Below, piece by piece: positions 36,265-39,543 of a DNA stretch of 39,543 bases (position 1 is its first letter; each line of letters opens with the position of its first letter). A program made the translations under genes and the position numbers. A model generated the notes under the pieces. The model did no database searches, was not told where the DNA came from, and saw only the letters and a list, made by a program, of their open reading frames with translations. The stretch comes from Xenorhabdus lircayensis (GTDB lineage: Bacteria > Pseudomonadota > Gammaproteobacteria > Enterobacterales > Enterobacteriaceae), in contig NZ_JACOII010000059.1 of assembly GCF_016306625.1 (NCBI RefSeq), forward strand, positions 1-39,543, read 5' to 3'.

Positions 36265-38787
36265 TTATTGAGCGACATTCACCTGACAGGGCAACAAAAC
36301 CTGTGATAGTGAATCAATGCGGGCTGGCAACCTGACCGTACAATACTGGTCATTCCAACCAACCTGTAATGTTTCCTCTGGTTGGGCGCCACTTACCCAT
36401 GCCACACCGCCATCACTGACTATGCCTAACTCACGCCCTTTCTCATTGCGCACACTGGCTCCGAATGGAGGGGAACTGTTATCTTCCAGTCGCAATACAA
36501 CAAACAAGCGACTGCCTTTTAGCACTTCAAATTTGTGATACCCAATTGCCCCCTCGGTCAATACTGACTCGGCTACCGAGCCACGTGCTTCCACGTCACT
36601 GTCCAGCTTATTGACATCGACCATAACAGTATTGCGGTAGTAACTGCTGACATCTGTCACAACCCCAATCCCCCAGCGGTTGGTTCGCACTTGCCCACCA
36701 TCAACAGGCACATTTGCCACGCCATCGGTATCAACCATCAGACGAGTACCACCACTAAAGCCCCCCGCCTGTAGCGCTGCACCTTTTGATGTTATCGTTG
36801 CACCACCACTGGCGGACATACCGACTGAGAAGTTGCTGCCCTGTGCCATTGATATATTCACTGATGTGTGGGCAATATCGGCCATATGGCTGTAATAGCC
36901 ATTGAACTGGGCACGGCTTCGCTCACCACGACCATGATCCATTCCTACCTGTAAGCTGTAGTTGTCCCTTTCTCCAGCCAAACCATGAAGTCCCACGTTA
37001 TGTGAGAGCCGATCTCCGCTATAAGAGCTGCCATAATTCAACGAGCCTTTACCAAGCGGCAATGACAGGTTCAATGACACGCTATTGTCCATTTTTCCGG
37101 TGTCGGTATAGCGGGAACGGTTTGCCCCCACGCCAACAGAAATGTTGTTCATGCCAAAAGCAGAGAAATACTTATCTGCCCGGATGTTGTAATAGGTTGT
37201 TTCGCCCCTATCCCAAAAAGTCTGGTGATTGTAGGAAAGCCCCATTGAGAACTGCTGTTCTGGGAAATTTTTATATAATGAGAGCGTGTACGCCTCTTTA
37301 CTGCGCCCGTCCCAGTTATCGCGATAATTTGCATCCAGATATTGCTGCATCGTCATGTAATGGCGTTCGCTGAAACGGTAGCCTGCAAACGTCACATCCG
37401 TGTTGATATCATCAAAGCGCTTGGAATAACTGATACGCCAGGATTTTCCCTGTTGTGTCTCTTTACCTGCTTTTTCCCCTCGCCTTGCCACTCGTGCAAT
37501 CGATTGAGTCACGTCGGCGGACAGCGTGCCAAATTTTCCCAGATCAATCCCCGCACCCAATGCCGCAGCGTTATAGTTACCGGCAATCACGCCTCCAGCA
37601 TACAATGACCAACGGTTGGATAATCCATAAGACAATTCCCCTGCCGCAAATATCGGGCCTTCTGTCCGATGGAAATTCTGCCGGGAGCGTCCCGAAATCA
37701 ATTTGTAGCGTATCTGCCCTGGACGGGTCAGATATGGCACGTAAGCCGCATTGACCTGAAATGTTTTCACTCGCCCATCCTGCTCCGTCACTTTGACATC
37801 CAGTGTTCCACGTATTGAACTACCGATATCCTGAATAGAAAACGGGCCAGCAGGAACCGTTGTGTCATACAGCATATGCCCCTGTTGCGTCACCGTGACT
37901 CTGGCGTTAGTATCGGCAACTCCACTGATTTGTGGTGCGTAACCTCGCAGTTTTGGTGGCAACTGACGTTCATCACTTGTCAGTGACAACCCGCTATAAC
38001 TCCAACCGCTGAACAGTTCGGAGTTAAAGGTCGATTCTCCCAACGTCAGGCTGGCGCGCCACGATGGCAACGCCCGGTACATATAGACCCGGCTCCATTG
38101 CAATGAAGCATCTTTCTGCCCTGCACCACCGGTTTTGTGGCTATAATTGCCCTGATAGTCTCCCCGCAGCCGCCATGCACCGTAGTTCGCGCCCATTGTG
38201 CCGTTGAGCCAGGCACTTTGGTTCTGTGAGTTCCCATGAGATTTGTTCACTGAGGCATTCAGGTTATAATCCACCAGAAATCCGGGAATTCCGTTGTCCC
38301 AACGTGAAGGCGGCAACCAAGAAGCATCGGAATACTCCAGATAAAGTTGTGGGATCGTCATGTTAAGCTGTGATTCCGACAGGTCAGTAGACAACTTCAC
38401 ACCTTTCAAGTCAGAAAAATCGACGCATTGTTCTTCATGCCATAACCCTGTTCGGTTCAGGAACTTTTCCTTCAGACCGATCTTTTCCCGCAACTCTGGA
38501 GAAATACAGGCTTCAGATACCATTTCATTTCCTGACTGCCGTGAATAAAAAGGGACAGATATCTCACGGCTGACCTCTTGGTCATTCACTTTCAGGGTCA
38601 ATTGATATCTCCCTGGCATCACATAACCTGCCTGAGAGAAACGTGATAAATCGATATGCTGGCTGTCTTCGGTATCCAGCATATCGATATTGAATTCCAA
38701 CGCATTTCCTGACTTGATACCCAAGAAAAACAAAGCCATTCCCCACCATAAACACGGAGTGAACAATAGATGTTGTTTTCTATTCAT
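36265..38787 (-). CDS. Outer-membrane fimbrial usher (PapC/MrpC-like)
   Basis: 840 residues, usual length. The signal peptide ends near G-N-A. The N-terminal chaperone-binding domain starts L-E-F-N-I-D-M-L-D and has D-L-S-R-F-S-Q-A-G-Y-V-M-P-G. The 24-strand barrel and plug follow (P-Q-I-S-G-V-A-D-T-N-A-R-V-T-V, then G-P-F-S-I-Q-D-I). The C-terminal domains contain F-E-V-L-K-G-S-R-L-F-V-V-L-R and P-F-G-A-S-V. It forms the pore where pilins are assembled. AGGAG lies nine bases before the ATG. It looks intact. Confidence 0.95.
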   Translation of the reverse strand: MNRKQHLLFTPCLWWGMALFFLGIKSGNALEFNIDMLDTEDSQHIDLSRFSQAGYVMPGRYQLTLKVNDQEVSREISVPFYSRQSGNEMVSEACISPELREKIGLKEKFLNRTGLWHEEQCVDFSDLKGVKLSTDLSESQLNMTIPQLYLEYSDASWLPPSRWDNGIPGFLVDYNLNASVNKSHGNSQNQSAWLNGTMGANYGAWRLRGDYQGNYSHKTGGAGQKDASLQWSRVYMYRALPSWRASLTLGESTFNSELFSGWSYSGLSLTSDERQLPPKLRGYAPQISGVADTNARVTVTQQGHMLYDTTVPAGPFSIQDIGSSIRGTLDVKVTEQDGRVKTFQVNAAYVPYLTRPGQIRYKLISGRSRQNFHRTEGPIFAAGELSYGLSNRWSLYAGGVIAGNYNAAALGAGIDLGKFGTLSADVTQSIARVARRGEKAGKETQQGKSWRISYSKRFDDINTDVTFAGYRFSERHYMTMQQYLDANYRDNWDGRSKEAYTLSLYKNFPEQQFSMGLSYNHQTFWDRGETTYYNIRADKYFSAFGMNNISVGVGANRSRYTDTGKMDNSVSLNLSLPLGKGSLNYGSSYSGDRLSHNVGLHGLAGERDNYSLQVGMDHGRGERSRAQFNGYYSHMADIAHTSVNISMAQGSNFSVGMSASGGATITSKGAALQAGGFSGGTRLMVDTDGVANVPVDGGQVRTNRWGIGVVTDVSSYYRNTVMVDVNKLDSDVEARGSVAESVLTEGAIGYHKFEVLKGSRLFVVLRLEDNSSPPFGASVRNEKGRELGIVSDGGVAWVSGAQPEETLQVGWNDQYCTVRLPARIDSLSQVLLPCQVNVAQ

Positions 38788-39094
38788 TTATAACCGCTCC
38801 TGCATCAGACATAACGATGCCATCTTTCAGATATAAGCCATCGTCAGATACAATAAAGATCTGCAACTTATTCTTTTAATTAATAATCTCATTCATAAAA
38901 CAATATTCATTTCAATTATAACTGCTTTATCTCTGATAAAAATATTCCACGATAGAATTCATTTATTTCAGGCATACTTTCAGACACCACAATTCATCAA
39001 ATTAATTAAAAATTGAAACAGTTATGGAAGTAAGTTAATGAATAATTAACAATATGTTTATATGTTTTTACCTTTACGCTTTCCATTAAGTTTA
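38788..39094. other. AT-rich gap between the pilin fragment and the usher gene
   Basis: 307 bases with no supported gene on either strand. In such operons a hairpin here often reduces read-through after the major pilin; I see only weak AT-rich palindromes such as GTTAAT/ATTAAC at 39033-39049. Confidence 0.4.
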
Positions 39095-39415
39095 TTATTC
39101 ATAATTCAATTTAAAACTTAATGCTGCATAATAGTTCCCAGAAGTCAGAGGCTCACCATTTGGCGCCAAATTCAACGTGTATTTGATACCTGATGCATTC
39201 TTGTGACTTGAAATAACTGGCTGGCTTTCTCCAGCACGTACTAAATACCCTTGAGAATCACGGATAGTTAAAGCTGCACCTTTGGCACTGCCGGCAAGAT
39301 GAAATAAGTGTGGCTCTTTGTCGTGTATTCCTTCAAACGTCACCCGAACCGGTACGTGTTCTCCGAATACACCTTCCTGTTGCCAATCACAATTATTCAA
39401 ACGGATAAGAGGTCA
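39095..39415 (-). pseudogene. Major fimbrial subunit (MrpA-like), 5' part missing
   Basis: The frame is the C-terminal half of a major pilin: L-I-R-L-N-N-C-D-W, where the second pilin cysteine belongs, then V-R-V-T-F-E-G, A-A-L-T-I-R-D-S-Q-G, and a normal end L-T-S-G-N-Y-Y-A-A-L-S-F-K-L-N-Y-E. Going upstream, the family sequence ends at a TGA at 39413-39415, with no signal peptide, first cysteine or start codon. The annotated-style TTG at 39400 has no ribosome site. Major pilins of this kind are about 170-180 residues, so around 70 are missing. Unless the missing part lies beyond the window after an insertion, the operon has no intact main subunit. Confidence 0.75.
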
Positions 39416-39431
39416 TGTATTAAATGGTTAG

Positions 39432-39514
39432 ATTGGGTATTAAAAATAATGTTCACGTTCAATAAAGGTTCCTATCACTTTATCGTGCATTTCTTCCGAT
39501 TTTGAATACCCAAT
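39432..39514. repeat. 16-bp inverted repeat next to the truncated pilin
   Basis: ATTGGGTATTAAAAAT (39432-39447) and ATTTTGAATACCCAAT (39499-39514) are inverted copies with one mismatch, 51 bases apart. They start 16 bases beyond the break in the pilin gene. This could be the end pair of a small MITE-like element or an inverted recombination site. Confidence 0.6.
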
Positions 39515-39543
39515 GGTTTTTCTATTCAGCCTTTTGATTCGGG

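Noticed and set aside
39432-39514. A full insertion sequence at the right edge
   Set aside because: Only an 83-base inverted-repeat structure is visible, with no transposase reading frame and no clear target duplication.

Overview
The window looks like chromosomal DNA of an enterobacterium close to Xenorhabdus, Photorhabdus, Proteus or Providencia. This is an inference from a YqhA almost identical to the E. coli protein as I remember it, an MR/P (Mrx)-like fimbrial operon, moderate GC content with AT-rich gaps, and close EntS, Fes and EntCEBA homologues. No rRNA, tRNA or CRISPR array was found. It is a chain of accessory modules with one housekeeping-type gene (yqhA) between them.

Layout. 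(1) 1-1450: eroded accessory DNA. It holds small minus-strand genes with T6SS-cargo flavour, a strongly folded RNA-like element, and a frameshifted Ner/SfsB-type phage regulator. (2) 1467-4601: a subtilisin-type serine protease autotransporter. (3) 4926-23593: a complete catecholate siderophore locus. The minus strand carries fes, an mbtH-like gene, a 2865-residue NRPS and entS. The plus strand carries a TonB-dependent receptor followed by entC-entE-entB-entA, the last four overlapping by 1-4 bases. The two arms diverge from one region with two Fur-box-like sequences. (4) 23850-24341: yqhA. (5) 24417-33394: a Ter stress module. terW lies at one end. A four-gene operon (PRTase/TRSP, HAD, StiP-type PRTase, CitE-like aldolase) runs leftwards and terZABCD runs rightwards from a shared 420-base promoter region. 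(6) 33595-39415: a chaperone-usher fimbrial operon on the minus strand, ending at the right edge in a decapitated major pilin gene.

How the genes work together. EntC, EntB and EntA make 2,3-dihydroxybenzoate (DHB), and EntE loads it on the carrier domain of EntB. The NRPS is not a plain EntF. Its order is C-A-T-E-C-A-T-TE, the architecture of chrysobactin and vanchrobactin synthetases (CbsF, VabF). The second adenylation domain matches EntF for serine. The first has acidic pocket residues that suggest a basic amino acid, and the E domain would turn it to the D form. The predicted product is therefore DHB-D-(basic amino acid)-L-Ser or its cyclic trimer, not enterobactin. EntS would export it, the receptor would import the ferric form, and Fes would release iron.

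The Ter module pairs calcium-binding TerD-family proteins and the TerC membrane protein with a small biosynthetic operon thought, in the family literature, to make a nucleoside-like metabolite. Three copies of an 11-bp palindrome in the divergent promoter are candidate operators. terE, terF and the usual ATP-grasp gene are not in the window.

The points most worth following are the siderophore prediction, the Ter operator repeats, the truncated fimbrial subunits next to an inverted repeat, and the structured element beside the phage regulator relic.
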